A program made the translations under genes and the position numbers. Shown here piece after piece: positions 19,173-28,254 of a stretch of DNA of 64,000 bases (position 1 is its first letter; each line of letters begins with the position of its first letter). Source of the stretch: Rhodovulum sp. (GTDB lineage Bacteria; Pseudomonadota; Alphaproteobacteria; Rhodobacterales; Rhodobacteraceae); contig JACKKC010000013.1 in NCBI GenBank assembly GCA_020637615.1, forward strand, positions 17,050 through 81,049. Reading direction: 5' to 3'. A model generated the notes under the pieces. That model was not told the origin of the DNA. It searched no databases and was given only the letters and a program-made list of their open reading frames with translations.

Positions 19173-20480
19173 TCAAAGCACGTAGCGGCTGAGATCCACC
19201 GACCGGCTCAATTCGCCGAGGTGCTGCTCGACGAAGGCCGCGTCCACCGTCACCGCGTCCCCCGACCGGTCGGGCGCGGTGAAGCCCAGATCCTCGAACA
19301 CCCGCTCCATCACCGTGTAGAGCCGGCGCGCGCCGATGTTCTCCACCGCGCGGTTGACCTCCGCGGCGATCGCGGCCAGCGCGGCGATCCCGTCCTCGGT
19401 GAAGGTCACTTCGACCTTCTCGGTCGCCATCAGCGCGGTGTACTGACGGGTCAGCGCATTGTCGGTCTCCGTCAGGATGCGGACGAAATCCGCCTCGGTC
19501 AGCGCGCGCAGCTCCACGCGGATCGGCAGCCGGCCCTGGAGCTCGGGCAGCAGGTCCGAGGGCTTGGCGATGTGGAACGCGCCCGAAGCGATGAAGAGCA
19601 CGTGGTCGGTCTTCACCGGCCCGTGCTTGGTCGAGACCGTGGTGCCCTCGATCAGCGGCAGCAGGTCGCGTTGCACCCCTTCGCGGCTCACGTCCGCCCC
19701 GCGGGTCTCGGCCCGGGCGCAGACCTTGTCGATCTCGTCGAGGAAGACGATGCCGTTCTGCTCCACCGCCTCGACGGCGGCGCGCGTCACCGCTTCCTGG
19801 TCCAGGAGCTTGTCGGCTTCCTCGTTGATCAGGAGCTCGTAGGAGGCCGCCACCGTCATGCGCCGGCGCGTCTTGCGGCCGCCCATCGCCTTGCCGAAGA
19901 TCGAGCCGAGATCGAGCGCCCCCATGTTCATCCCGGGCTGGCCGGGGATCTCGAGCATGGGGAAGGGGTTGGAGGTATCGGCCACCTCGAGCTCGATCTC
20001 CTTGTCGTCGAGGCTGCCCTCGCGCAGCTTCTTGCGGAACATGTCGCGGGTCTGCTCGCGGGCGCCGTCGCCGGCCAGGGCGTCGATCACCCGCTCCTCG
20101 GCCGCTTCATGGGCGCGGGCCTTGACCGCCTCGCGCATGTCCTCGCGCACCATGACGATGGCGGCATCCACGAGGTCGCGCACGATCTGGTCCACGTCGC
20201 GGCCGACATAGCCGACCTCGGTGAACTTCGTCGCCTCCACCTTCAGGAACGGCGCGCGCGCGAGCCGCGCCAACCGGCGCGAGATCTCGGTCTTGCCGAC
20301 CCCCGTGGGGCCGATCATCAGGATGTTCTTGGGATAGACCTCCTCGCGGATGTCGTCCGGCAGCTGCTTGCGGCGCCAGCGGTTGCGGAGCGCCACCGCG
20401 ACGGCGCGCTTGGCCCCGGCCTGCCCGATGATGAACCGGTCGAGTTCCGAGACGATTTCGCGCGGCGTGAGTTCGGTCAA
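19173..20480 (-). CDS. hslU: ATP-dependent protease ATPase subunit HslU
   Basis: A 435-residue AAA+ unfoldase that feeds substrates to HslV. Walker A GPTGVGKTE near 57, Walker B IVFLDEIDK, the I-domain insertion (about 130-240), and the C-terminal tail DLSRYVL that docks into HslV. The family N-terminus (TELTPREIVSELDRFI) starts at a TTG at 20480-20478; an in-frame ATG at 20549 would add 23 residues unlike the family, so TTG is preferred. Normally hslV and hslU are adjacent; here hslV is about 2 kb upstream, with two opposite-strand genes between. Confidence 0.95.
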   Translation of the reverse strand: MTELTPREIVSELDRFIIGQAGAKRAVAVALRNRWRRKQLPDDIREEVYPKNILMIGPTGVGKTEISRRLARLARAPFLKVEATKFTEVGYVGRDVDQIVRDLVDAAIVMVREDMREAVKARAHEAAEERVIDALAGDGAREQTRDMFRKKLREGSLDDKEIELEVADTSNPFPMLEIPGQPGMNMGALDLGSIFGKAMGGRKTRRRMTVAASYELLINEEADKLLDQEAVTRAAVEAVEQNGIVFLDEIDKVCARAETRGADVSREGVQRDLLPLIEGTTVSTKHGPVKTDHVLFIASGAFHIAKPSDLLPELQGRLPIRVELRALTEADFVRILTETDNALTRQYTALMATEKVEVTFTEDGIAALAAIAAEVNRAVENIGARRLYTVMERVFEDLGFTAPDRSGDAVTVDAAFVEQHLGELSRSVDLSRYVL

Positions 20481-20690
20481 GGCTGGCGTCCCCGATTGCG
20501 TCGCCCCGAGGGCGCGGACATCACTTAGGTGCGCGCGCCGAAAACGCAACGGCGCCGCCGCGACCGGTTAGCGGCCCGGACGGGGCTTTGCAAACCGGAT
20601 CGCAAAGGGTCCGCCCGCGACGCCGTCGTGTTGGACGCCGCGGGCGATCGCGGCTAGGCTGCGGGATACGCCGGAATGCAGGAGACTCGG

Positions 20691-21986
20691 ATGTCCCCGG
20701 CCGCCAAGATCACGCTGCTCTTCGTCGTCTTCGTCGATCTGATCGGCCAGGGCCTGGTGTTTCCGATCATCAATACGCTGATCATGGAGCCGGCGGCGGG
20801 CTTCCTTCCCGAGCAGGCCTCCACCGCGCGGCGGCATTTCGACTACGGCCTGGTCATCGGCAGCTTCTTCCTCGCCTGGTTCTTCGGCGTCGTCTATGTC
20901 GCCAAGCTCTCCGATTCGATCGGGCGCAGGAACGCGATGCTGATCTGTCTCGCCGGCGCGCTGGCCGGCTATGTAATCACCATCGTCGCGCTCCAAACGG
21001 GCAGCCTCTGGCTGCTGATCCTCGGCCGGGTGGTCACCGGGTTCACCGCCGGCAACCAACCGATCGCCCAGGCCGCGATGATCGACGGCAGCACCGACGA
21101 CGCCGACCGCGACCGCAACATGGGCTACATCGTCACCGGCGTCAGCTTCGGCCTCGTCGGCGGGCCGATCATCGGCGGCCTCCTCTCGGACCGGAGCCTG
21201 ATCGGCGCGGCCGCCAGCCTCGCGCTTCCCTTCTATGCGGCGCTCGGGCTCGTGGTCGTGGCCATCCTCCTCGTCCTGGTGTTCTTCAGGGACATCCGGC
21301 AGGATCGCGAACCCTTCGAGTTCCGCCCCGGGGATGTCTTCGCGAGCCTCTGGAAGGTGACCGGGTTTCCGCTCGTGATGCGGATCATGCCGGTCTACAG
21401 CCTCTTCATGATCGCGAACGTCACCTTCTACGTCTTCATCGACAACTACCTGACCAGCGCCTACGGCTACGGCGTGATCGGCAGCAGCGCCATCATGCTG
21501 GTGATCGGGGTCGCGCTGGCGACGTCGAGCACGTTCCTGGTCAAGCCGGCGCAGCAGCGGTTCGACAAGAGCCGGATCGTGCAGGCCAGCCTGCTCGCGA
21601 TGGCGGTCTGCGCGGTCACCGTGGTCCTGGCGCCAACCGCGCTGTCCTGCTTCGTCGCGGCCTTCTTCTTCTACTTCCTGTTCGGGGTGTCCTACCCGAC
21701 GATCCTCGGGCTCTTTTCCGGCAGCGTCGGCGACCGCGAACAGGGCTGGATCATGGGCGTCGCCACGGCGGTCTTCTGCCTCGCGGGCGGGATCATGTCG
21801 CTGATCGGCGGCGAGCTGATGCGCATCGACATCCGCCTTCCGTTCTTCATCGTGATCGCGGCGGCGGTGCTGGGGCTCGCCGCGCTCCGGCTGACCTGGA
21901 ACGGAGACGACGTCCGGCGCCTGATCGGCGGGCCGACGGCTGGAGGGGACACTCCGGACACCGAACAACCCTCCGTGAAGACGTAG
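20691..21986 (+). CDS. MFS transporter, drug/metabolite efflux type
   Basis: A 431-residue 12-helix protein with the TetA-like first helix (LFVVFVDLIGQGLVFPII), motif A region VYVAKLSDSIGRRNAM, and RVVTGFTAGNQPIAQA. AGGAG 9 bp before the ATG at 20691 decides the start. It is divergent from hslU and followed 52 bp later by a DM13 protein. Function may be efflux or proton/substrate exchange; the substrate is unknown. Together with the next gene it appears to have been inserted between hslV and hslU. Confidence 0.85.
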   Translation: MSPAAKITLLFVVFVDLIGQGLVFPIINTLIMEPAAGFLPEQASTARRHFDYGLVIGSFFLAWFFGVVYVAKLSDSIGRRNAMLICLAGALAGYVITIVALQTGSLWLLILGRVVTGFTAGNQPIAQAAMIDGSTDDADRDRNMGYIVTGVSFGLVGGPIIGGLLSDRSLIGAAASLALPFYAALGLVVVAILLVLVFFRDIRQDREPFEFRPGDVFASLWKVTGFPLVMRIMPVYSLFMIANVTFYVFIDNYLTSAYGYGVIGSSAIMLVIGVALATSSTFLVKPAQQRFDKSRIVQASLLAMAVCAVTVVLAPTALSCFVAAFFFYFLFGVSYPTILGLFSGSVGDREQGWIMGVATAVFCLAGGIMSLIGGELMRIDIRLPFFIVIAAAVLGLAALRLTWNGDDVRRLIGGPTAGGDTPDTEQPSVKT

Positions 21987-22038
21987 CGGAGGCCCGGGCG
22001 CCGCGAATGGCCGTGTCGAGCCAGCAAGGAGCCCGACC

Positions 22039-22419
22039 ATGCCTTTCCAGCGTTTCGCCGCCGCCGCCTTCCTTCTCACCGCCGTTGCCGCCCAGGCCCA
22101 GGTGGTCGCCGTGGTCAAGCAGGGCAGCTTCGAGGGACGGAGCCGGCACGTGACGACCGGATCGGCGGCGATCGTCGAGCAGGACGGCGCGCATTTCGTC
22201 AGCCTGGGGCGCGACTTCGCCTTCGACGGCGCGCCGGATCCCAAGGTCGCCCTCGGGCAGGACGGATACCGCAAGGACACCCTGCTCGGCCCGCTCCGGT
22301 CGGAAACCGGCGCCCAGAGCTATGCGCTGCCCGAGGGTCTCGACCCCGCCGCCTACAACGAGATCTGGATCTGGTGCGAGCGGTTCGATGTCCCGCTCGG
22401 CGTCGCGACGCTGCATTGA
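22039..22419 (+). CDS. DM13-domain secreted protein
   Basis: A 126-residue exported protein: signal peptide cleaved after VAAQAQ, then one DM13 domain (KQGSFEGRSRHVTTGSAAIV, LGPL..ETGAQSYALP, WIWCERFDVPLGVATLH). The single Cys in IWC is the residue proposed to work in DM13 domains as a redox or electron-transfer site. Most bacterial members are uncharacterised. It is co-directional with the MFS gene upstream and ends 33 bp before the convergent hslV stop. Confidence 0.8.
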   Translation: MPFQRFAAAAFLLTAVAAQAQVVAVVKQGSFEGRSRHVTTGSAAIVEQDGAHFVSLGRDFAFDGAPDPKVALGQDGYRKDTLLGPLRSETGAQSYALPEGLDPAAYNEIWIWCERFDVPLGVATLH

Positions 22420-22452
22420 AGGGCGGAGCGGGCGCGGTCTCCGGCGGCGGCT

Positions 22453-23013
22453 TCAGCCGTCGAGGCTCTCCACCGTGACATTGCCGTTGGTATAGACGCA
22501 GATCTCGGCGGCGATCGCCATGGCGCGGCGGGCGATCGCCTCGGCGTCGAGATCGCTGTCGTAGAGCGCCCGGGCCGCCGCCAGCGCGTAATTGCCGCCC
22601 GAGCCGATGGCGGTCACGTCGTGCTCCGGCTCCAGCACGTCGCCCGCCCCGGTGATCACCAGGAGCTCGCGCCCGTCCGTGACGATCAGCATCGCTTCGA
22701 GGTTGCGCAGGTACTTGTCCGTGCGCCAGTCCTTGGCGAGATCGACCGCGGCGCGGGCGAGCTGGCCCGGCGCCGCCTCGAGCTTGGTCTCGAGCCGCTC
22801 GAGCAGGGTGAAGGCATCGGCCGTCGAGCCCGCGAAGCCGCAGACCACCGGATGCCCCCCCGGCTCGATCCGGCGCACCTTGCGCGCCCCGCCCTTGATC
22901 ACCGTCTGGCCGAGGCTCACCTGCCCGTCGCCGGCCACCACCACCTTCCCGCCCTTGCGCACGGCGACGATGGTCGTGCCGTGCCAGCCGGGGAATCGCT
23001 CGTCCTTGCTCAT
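22453..23013 (-). CDS. hslV: ATP-dependent protease peptidase subunit HslV
   Basis: A 186-residue threonine peptidase. The N-terminal sequence FPGWHG precedes TTIVAVRKGG: maturation after Gly12 exposes the catalytic Thr13, as in alphaproteobacterial HslV. GDGQVSLGQTV, GFAGSTADAF and AIGSGGNYALAAARAL are family stretches. The ATG at 23013-23011 follows GGGAGAGGGCC. It works with HslU, which lies downstream on the same strand but separated by about 2 kb carrying two genes on the other strand. Confidence 0.95.
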   Translation of the reverse strand: MSKDERFPGWHGTTIVAVRKGGKVVVAGDGQVSLGQTVIKGGARKVRRIEPGGHPVVCGFAGSTADAFTLLERLETKLEAAPGQLARAAVDLAKDWRTDKYLRNLEAMLIVTDGRELLVITGAGDVLEPEHDVTAIGSGGNYALAAARALYDSDLDAEAIARRAMAIAAEICVYTNGNVTVESLDG

Positions 23014-23100
23014 GGCCCTCTCCCGAAGTCGGGCGACATATACGGTCGGCGGCGGCCCGTTGCCAGAGGGCGGCGGTCGGCGCCATTGGTAGCTGATTCC

Positions 23101-23165
23101 TTCCTCCTCGGCCGCCCCGCCCAAGACGAGGGCAGCGCCCGGCCCGGGCGGAGGGGTGGGGTTGC
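23101..23165. repeat. Partial copy of dispersed intergenic repeat, family 2
   Basis: The segment CAAGACGAGGGCAGCGCCC at about 23121-23139 matches the core of the repeat at 34465-34540. Flanking matches are short, so this is a fragment or a diverged copy. Confidence 0.45.
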
Positions 23166-23192
23166 CGGATGCGACTGCCCTGCGCCGGTCCC

Positions 23193-23648
23193 TCAGCCGC
23201 GCCGGTCGGGGCAGGCCACCGGCGCCTGCGCCGCGCGGAACGTCACCGCGCGGTTCTCGCCCTCGGGATCGACCAGGAGGACCATGCTGTTGTGGCCGAC
23301 CTCGGCGATCTCGCCGCGGATCGCGCGGCCGTCCTCCTCCCAGACCAGGGTGGCGCCCTCGATCCAGCGCCAGGGGGCGAGGCGGTAGCCCTCGCCGCAG
23401 CTCGTCATCACCAGCGTTCCACTCGAGAGGAAGGCCCGGAAGGCACCCGGCGCCGACTCCGGATCGGTCTTGAGCCAGACGCGATCCTCTACCATCGACG
23501 CCATGCCCGCATTGCCCGAGCCGGGGAGCGCCACCCCCGGCAGGTCGACCCGCCCGCAGGCGGCGGGCAGCCAGGCGAGCGCCAGCACGAGCGCCGCTGC
23601 CGGGACACGCCTCTTCCATTCCGGCGAATGCCGCGGTTCCTCGATCAT
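23193..23648 (-). CDS. Putative lipoprotein of unknown function
   Basis: A 151-residue protein with a hydrophobic segment ending in the lipobox LPAAC (Cys31) after a long charged N-terminus (MIEEPRHSPEWKRR). The mature part contains short beta-like stretches (GEIAEVGHNSMVLLVDPEGENR) and two more Cys, one in MTSCGEGY and one in PVACPDR, that could form a disulfide. No family recognised. The start lies 3 bp after the acyl-CoA dehydrogenase stop, so they share a transcript. Confidence 0.65.
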   Translation of the reverse strand: MIEEPRHSPEWKRRVPAAALVLALAWLPAACGRVDLPGVALPGSGNAGMASMVEDRVWLKTDPESAPGAFRAFLSSGTLVMTSCGEGYRLAPWRWIEGATLVWEEDGRAIRGEIAEVGHNSMVLLVDPEGENRAVTFRAAQAPVACPDRRG

Positions 23649-23651
23649 CGC

Positions 23652-25319
23652 TCAGGCCCCTTCCTCTTGCCGGTAGCGGGCGAGCACGCCCGCGCGGTCG
23701 ATCCCCCGGGGCCAGGCCCCCGCCACCCGCCCGCCCGCGCCGCCGAGCCGCGTCGCTACATGGGCCGCCGCCACCGGCCCGGCCCCGGCGCGGAGCAGCA
23801 CCGAGGCGGCGAGCAGCAGCGCCAGCCGCTCCACGAACCAGCGCGCCTCCGCCTCGGGCGGCAGGCCTTTCCAGGTGTCGAGCGTGCCGTCGAGCGCGCC
23901 GTCGAAGGTCGCGTCGAGGCCGCGCGCGCCGTCGAGCTCGGCCACGAGCCGCGGCAACGCGTCGCGTTCGCGCCCGAAGGTCCGGAGCAGGTCGAGGCAG
24001 ATCACGTTTCCGGATCCCTCCCAGATCGAGTTCAGCGGCGCCTCGCGATAGTAGAGTGGCATCGGGCCGTCCTCGACATAGCCCGCCCCGCCGAGGCATT
24101 CCATCGCTTCGTAGATCATGCCCGGACAGCGCTTGTTGCTGAGGAACTTCGCCAGCGCGACGCCGGTGCGCGCGAAGATCCGGTCGCCCTCGTCGAAGGC
24201 GCGCGCCACACGCAGCCCGAGCGCCAGCGCGGCCTCCGCCTCCACCGCGAGATCGGCCAGCACGCTCGCCATCAGGGGCTGGTCGATCAGGCGCCGCTGG
24301 AAGGCGCTGCGGCCGCGGCACCACCAGAGCGCCTCCGCGAGTGCACCGCGCATCAGCCCGGCCGGCGCCATGGCGGTATCGAGCCGGGTGTGATGCACCA
24401 TCTCGATGATCCGGCGCACCCCCTCGCCCTCCGCGCCGAGCCGCAGGGCGAAAGCCGCGTCGTATTCGAGCTCCGCGGAGGCATTCGCGCGATTGCCGAG
24501 CTTGTCCTTCAGCCGCATCAGTAGGATGGCATTGCGCGCGCCCTCCGGCGTCCAGCGCGGCACGAGGAAGCAGGTCAGCCCGCCGGGTGCCTGCGCCAGC
24601 GTCAGGAAGGCATCCGACATGGGCGCTGAGCAGAACCACTTGTGGCCGGTCAGCCGATAGCCCGAGCCGTCGGGGATGGCGCGCGTCGCATTGCTCCGCA
24701 CGTCCGATCCGCCCTGCTTCTCGGTCATCGCCATGCCGAGGGTGGCGCCGGACTTCTCCGGCGCCGGGCGGGAGGCGGGATCGTAGGCGGTCGAGAGGAG
24801 CCGCGGCACCCATTCCGCGGCGATTTCCGGCGCGGCGGCGAGCGCCGGCACCCCGGCATAGGTCATGGTCATGGGGCAGCAGACGCCCGGCTCGACCTGG
24901 CTCGTCATGTAGACCATCGCCGCATGGGCAACGTGCCCGCCCGCCGGCGCCGTCCAGGCCAGCGAGGGATAGCCGGCGGAAACCCCCAGTCGCATCAGCT
25001 CGTGATAGGAAGGGTGAAAGGCCACCTCGTCGATCCGCCGCCCGGCCCGGTCGAAGCTGCGCAGCTCCGGCGGGTTGCGGTTCGCGAGCCGCCCCGCCTC
25101 GCGCGCATCGCTCCGCCCCAGCGCCGCGCCGAGACGGCCGAGCGCCGCCGCATGGGCGCCGCCGCCCTCGCGCGCGACCGCCTCGCGCAGCGCGACATCG
25201 CCGGCCCAGAGATCGCCGTCGCCACGGGGCGCGGGCTGGTTCTCCACCACATGGGTCGCGAGGTCGCTGCGGGTCGAAGGCTCGGCAGGAGGGCCTCCCG
25301 GCGGCTGAGAGGGCAGCAT
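23652..25319 (-). CDS. Acyl-CoA dehydrogenase, AidB subfamily
   Basis: A 555-residue flavoprotein. AidB-type features: THVVENQPAP near the start, MTEKQGGSDVRSN (FAD/substrate region), GHKWFCSAPMSDAFLTLAQ, ECLGGAGY, and WEGSGNVICLDLLR near 420. AidB of E. coli belongs to the alkylation response and has weak isovaleryl-CoA dehydrogenase activity and DNA binding; this member's substrate is unknown. The ATG at 25319 gives the right N-terminus, although its ribosome site is weak. It follows the batD end by about 86 bp and may be the tail of the PPK2-Bat transcript. Confidence 0.85.
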   Translation of the reverse strand: MLPSQPPGGPPAEPSTRSDLATHVVENQPAPRGDGDLWAGDVALREAVAREGGGAHAAALGRLGAALGRSDAREAGRLANRNPPELRSFDRAGRRIDEVAFHPSYHELMRLGVSAGYPSLAWTAPAGGHVAHAAMVYMTSQVEPGVCCPMTMTYAGVPALAAAPEIAAEWVPRLLSTAYDPASRPAPEKSGATLGMAMTEKQGGSDVRSNATRAIPDGSGYRLTGHKWFCSAPMSDAFLTLAQAPGGLTCFLVPRWTPEGARNAILLMRLKDKLGNRANASAELEYDAAFALRLGAEGEGVRRIIEMVHHTRLDTAMAPAGLMRGALAEALWWCRGRSAFQRRLIDQPLMASVLADLAVEAEAALALGLRVARAFDEGDRIFARTGVALAKFLSNKRCPGMIYEAMECLGGAGYVEDGPMPLYYREAPLNSIWEGSGNVICLDLLRTFGRERDALPRLVAELDGARGLDATFDGALDGTLDTWKGLPPEAEARWFVERLALLLAASVLLRAGAGPVAAAHVATRLGGAGGRVAGAWPRGIDRAGVLARYRQEEGA

Positions 25320-25405
25320 ACACGCCCGCCCGGCAGGCGCGAAGCAGGCTTCCGTCAGAATACACCGGGCAGGGCCGCCCGAGCCCTGCGACGATCCGGC
25401 CGGGT

Positions 25406-26665
25406 TCAGCGCGGAAGCGGCGTGGTCTCCGGCCGCCGGTGCGCACAGGACGCGGACCGCCGGCAGCGCTTCCGCGAGCGCCTGCCAGGCGGCCGCCGGA
25501 TCCCGGCGGCGCGGCGGGCCCGTAGAGATCGGCGCCGAGCGCGGTCAGCGCGTCGCGCAGGCGCGGGTCGGCGCGCGGATCCTGCCCGGCCAGGCGCCCG
25601 GCCCAGGTGTCGAGCGCGGGGCGGAGCGCGGCGTTGTCGCGGCGCGCCACTGCCCGGTGCAGCACGGCATAGGCATGGGCCTCGGAGGCCAGCCGCGCCG
25701 CGCGCCGGGCCGCCAGCAGCCGGGCGAGCGGCGGCCCGGCGCGGCGCTTGGAGCCAGACGGCGGCGGCGGCCCCGGCGAGTGCCGCCAGCCCGCCGAGCG
25801 CGATCCTGCGCCAGTCGCGGCCCGGCGCGACGCTCCGGGCGGGCGGCCCCTCGACGGCGATCGCGAAACCCTCGACCGAGGCGGTCTCCACCCTGCCCGT
25901 CTCCAGATCGTACCAGTCGAGCGTGACCGCGGGCACCGCGCCCGACCCGCCGCCCTCGGCCACCAGGGTCACGCGCTCGGTCCGGCTGCCCCCGAGCGTG
26001 CCGCGATCGTCGGTCTCCGCGATCAGGGGCTCATCGGGATAGGCGGCGACGCCCTCGATCGCGACCGGCGGCATCAATTCGGGCAGGAACATCGGTGCGG
26101 TTCCCGCCACCGTCGCCACGACGGTCCGGGTTACGCTGTCGCCCGGCGTCATCGCGCCGGGCTCTCCCTCGATCGTCTGCGCGAGCTCGAGCGACGTGGC
26201 GGCGACGAAGGGATCGAGCCCCTCGGCGCCCGCCGGCACCACGCCGCGGAAGGCCAGCGCCTCGCTCCGCAGGATGGCTCTCGCCGGGGCGTTGCTCTCG
26301 GGATCGGCCCAGGTGACGACCACCTCCTGCGGCGGGATCGCGAACTCGCCGGGCACCATCGGCGAGATGCGGTAGTTGCGGGTGACGCCGGCCCAGGTCT
26401 CGCCGCCGACCCGCGCGCTCGTCGGATTGGTCGAGCGCTCCGGCAGGCGCACCAGCAGGTTCGGCGCCTCGAGGCTCGGCCAGACCGGCGGCTCGGGCAG
26501 GAAGGTCGGCACCAGCACCGTCATCCGCAGGCTGAGCGGCTGGCCGGGGATCGCCTCGGTCTCGTCGAATTCGACCCGGAGCACCGGGCCGTCCGGCGCG
26601 ACATCCTCCTGCGCCCCGGCCGGCGGGGCGAAGGCGAGCAGCACGAAGAGGGCGGCGGCCCTCAT
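25406..26665 (-). CDS. BatD-like protein with frameshifted C-terminus
   Basis: From the ATG at 26665 (overlapping the previous stop): signal peptide (LFVLLAFAPPAGAQ), then beta-rich BatD/BatE-type extracytoplasmic domain (about residues 20-290) and a membrane helix (IALGGLAALAGAAAAVWL, about 305). After WLQAPRRAA the protein-like continuation (ARLASEAHAYAVLHRAVARR) is in another frame; near 25515 it shifts again to RDPAAAWQALAEALPAVRV. Each change is equivalent to one extra base. The frame as written still ends at 25406 but its last about 100 residues are Arg/Pro-rich nonsense. Either the cytoplasmic tail has decayed or there are sequencing errors. Confidence 0.65.
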   Translation of the reverse strand: MRAAALFVLLAFAPPAGAQEDVAPDGPVLRVEFDETEAIPGQPLSLRMTVLVPTFLPEPPVWPSLEAPNLLVRLPERSTNPTSARVGGETWAGVTRNYRISPMVPGEFAIPPQEVVVTWADPESNAPARAILRSEALAFRGVVPAGAEGLDPFVAATSLELAQTIEGEPGAMTPGDSVTRTVVATVAGTAPMFLPELMPPVAIEGVAAYPDEPLIAETDDRGTLGGSRTERVTLVAEGGGSGAVPAVTLDWYDLETGRVETASVEGFAIAVEGPPARSVAPGRDWRRIALGGLAALAGAAAAVWLQAPRRAAARPAAGGPARGAAGLRGPCLCRAAPGSGAPRQRRAPPRARHLGRAPGRAGSARRPAPARRADRARRRSLRARRAAGIRRPPGRRSRKRCRRSASCAHRRPETTPLPR

Positions 26666-28254
26666 CCGGCATCCCCCGCGCGTATGTCGGCGCCCGGCGT
26701 GTCCGGCTCGGGAGCGTCGCCGCCCGGATCCCCGGCCCCGGCGCGCGCCGCCTCGATGGCGAAGCGCTGGCGCAGGAAATCGCCGGTGCTTGTGTCGACG
26801 GTATTCATCCACTGCTCGGCGGTCATCAGCCCCGCGCTGCCCTCCCGGGGCACCTCGATCCGGGTTTCGGCGCCCCGGTTCGCCTCGTTGTCGAAGACCA
26901 CCTCGTCGGCGCCGATACCGGCATCCTCGCCGGTGTCGGATTGCTCGCGCGCCTCCTCGACATAGGCGACGATCTCCTTCGCCACGGCGAGATTGCCGGC
27001 GGCGCTAGGATAATCCGGGTCGCGCCTGAGCGCGGTCTCGAAGGACCGCACCCCGTCGCGATAGGCGCGGGACTTGACCTGCGCCATGCCCTGGATGAAG
27101 GCCGCCTGCGCCGTCTCCACCCGGTCGAGCACCTCGACCGCCGCCGCGTACTGGCCGTCGCGGTAGAGCGCGTAGCCGCGCCAGAGCGGGTCGACGAAAA
27201 GCTCCGCCGCCCGGCCGAAGTCGCGGTCCCGATAGGCGCGGCTGCCCTGCTGGTCGGGGGTCAGGAACCAGTCGGCGATGCCGTCGGCGCGGGCGGGCGC
27301 GCCCGTGGGCAGCGCGAGCGCCATCGCCAGCGCCGCGGCCCAGCGCATGGTCCAGCCGCGGCGGAACCAGAGGAGCGTCAGCAGCGCCGCCGGCCAGGCG
27401 AGCCAGTGGCCGCGGTCGAGCCAGGGCTGGTCGGCGTTCTCGAGCAGCGCCTGGCGATAGGCCGCGTTCAGCATCCCGTCGATGCGGCGGATGTCGGCGT
27501 CGTCGGGAGTGACGGAAACCACCGGGACCGCGTCGAGCGCATCGAACCCGCGGTCGCGGGCGCCCTCGGGCAGCATCGCGAGCACGGCGACCGCCGCATC
27601 GCTGGCTTCGAGCGCCGCGGCATCGGCCGGGTCGAGCCCGTCGGCGACGAAGAGCACGCCGCCCGGCGCCTCCTCCTGCGCGAGCAGCGCCTCCGCGAGC
27701 GCCAGCGCCTCGGCGGCGCGCACGCCCTCGCGCGGCATGATGTCGGGGGTCAGGCCTTCGAGATAGGGCGTCATCACGTTCGGATCCTCGGTCATCGGCA
27801 CGACGCCATGGGCGCTGCCGGCATAGGCGACCAGCGCGGTCCGCGCACCGGCCCGCAGCGCCAGCAGGTCGCGGATCTTCTGCTTGCCCCGCTCCAGCCG
27901 CGAGGGGGCGACGTCCGTCGCCTCCATCGAGGCCGTGACCTCCAGCACCACCACGACCGGCGCCGATTGCGCGACGAAGGGATCGGGCATGCGCGACCAG
28001 GTCGGGCCGGCCGCCCCCAGCGCCAGGCAGGCGAGGCCGAGCGCCACCCCGTCGATCGGCATGAGCCGCCGCCCGCGCGCCGTGCCCAGGGTCAGCGCCG
28101 CGCGCAGATGCGGCGCGATCCCGTCAGCCGGAAGATCGCGGCGGCTGCCGGTGCGGCGCACGATCCACCAGAGCCCGGCGACGACCGGCAGCAGCAGGAG
28201 CCAGAGCGGCCGGATGAAATGGAAGGCGTCGAGCGCCACCGCGAAGGGACTCAT
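26662..28254 (-). CDS. VWA plus TPR membrane protein (BatB/BatC-like)
   Basis: A 530-residue protein: two N-terminal helices, a von Willebrand A domain (about 90-250), a membrane helix pair (about 285-330) and TPR-like repeats (about 345-430, SYRDRDFGRAAELF-type and SFETALRRDPDYPSAAGNL). The MIDAS motif usually DxSxS reads LEVTASME, so metal binding by the VWA domain is doubtful. Acts in the cell envelope with BatA and MoxR; Bat proteins were first linked to aerotolerance in Bacteroides. Starts and stops overlap the neighbours by 4 bp on both sides. Confidence 0.85.
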   Translation of the reverse strand: MSPFAVALDAFHFIRPLWLLLLPVVAGLWWIVRRTGSRRDLPADGIAPHLRAALTLGTARGRRLMPIDGVALGLACLALGAAGPTWSRMPDPFVAQSAPVVVVLEVTASMEATDVAPSRLERGKQKIRDLLALRAGARTALVAYAGSAHGVVPMTEDPNVMTPYLEGLTPDIMPREGVRAAEALALAEALLAQEEAPGGVLFVADGLDPADAAALEASDAAVAVLAMLPEGARDRGFDALDAVPVVSVTPDDADIRRIDGMLNAAYRQALLENADQPWLDRGHWLAWPAALLTLLWFRRGWTMRWAAALAMALALPTGAPARADGIADWFLTPDQQGSRAYRDRDFGRAAELFVDPLWRGYALYRDGQYAAAVEVLDRVETAQAAFIQGMAQVKSRAYRDGVRSFETALRRDPDYPSAAGNLAVAKEIVAYVEEAREQSDTGEDAGIGADEVVFDNEANRGAETRIEVPREGSAGLMTAEQWMNTVDTSTGDFLRQRFAIEAARAGAGDPGGDAPEPDTPGADIRAGDAG

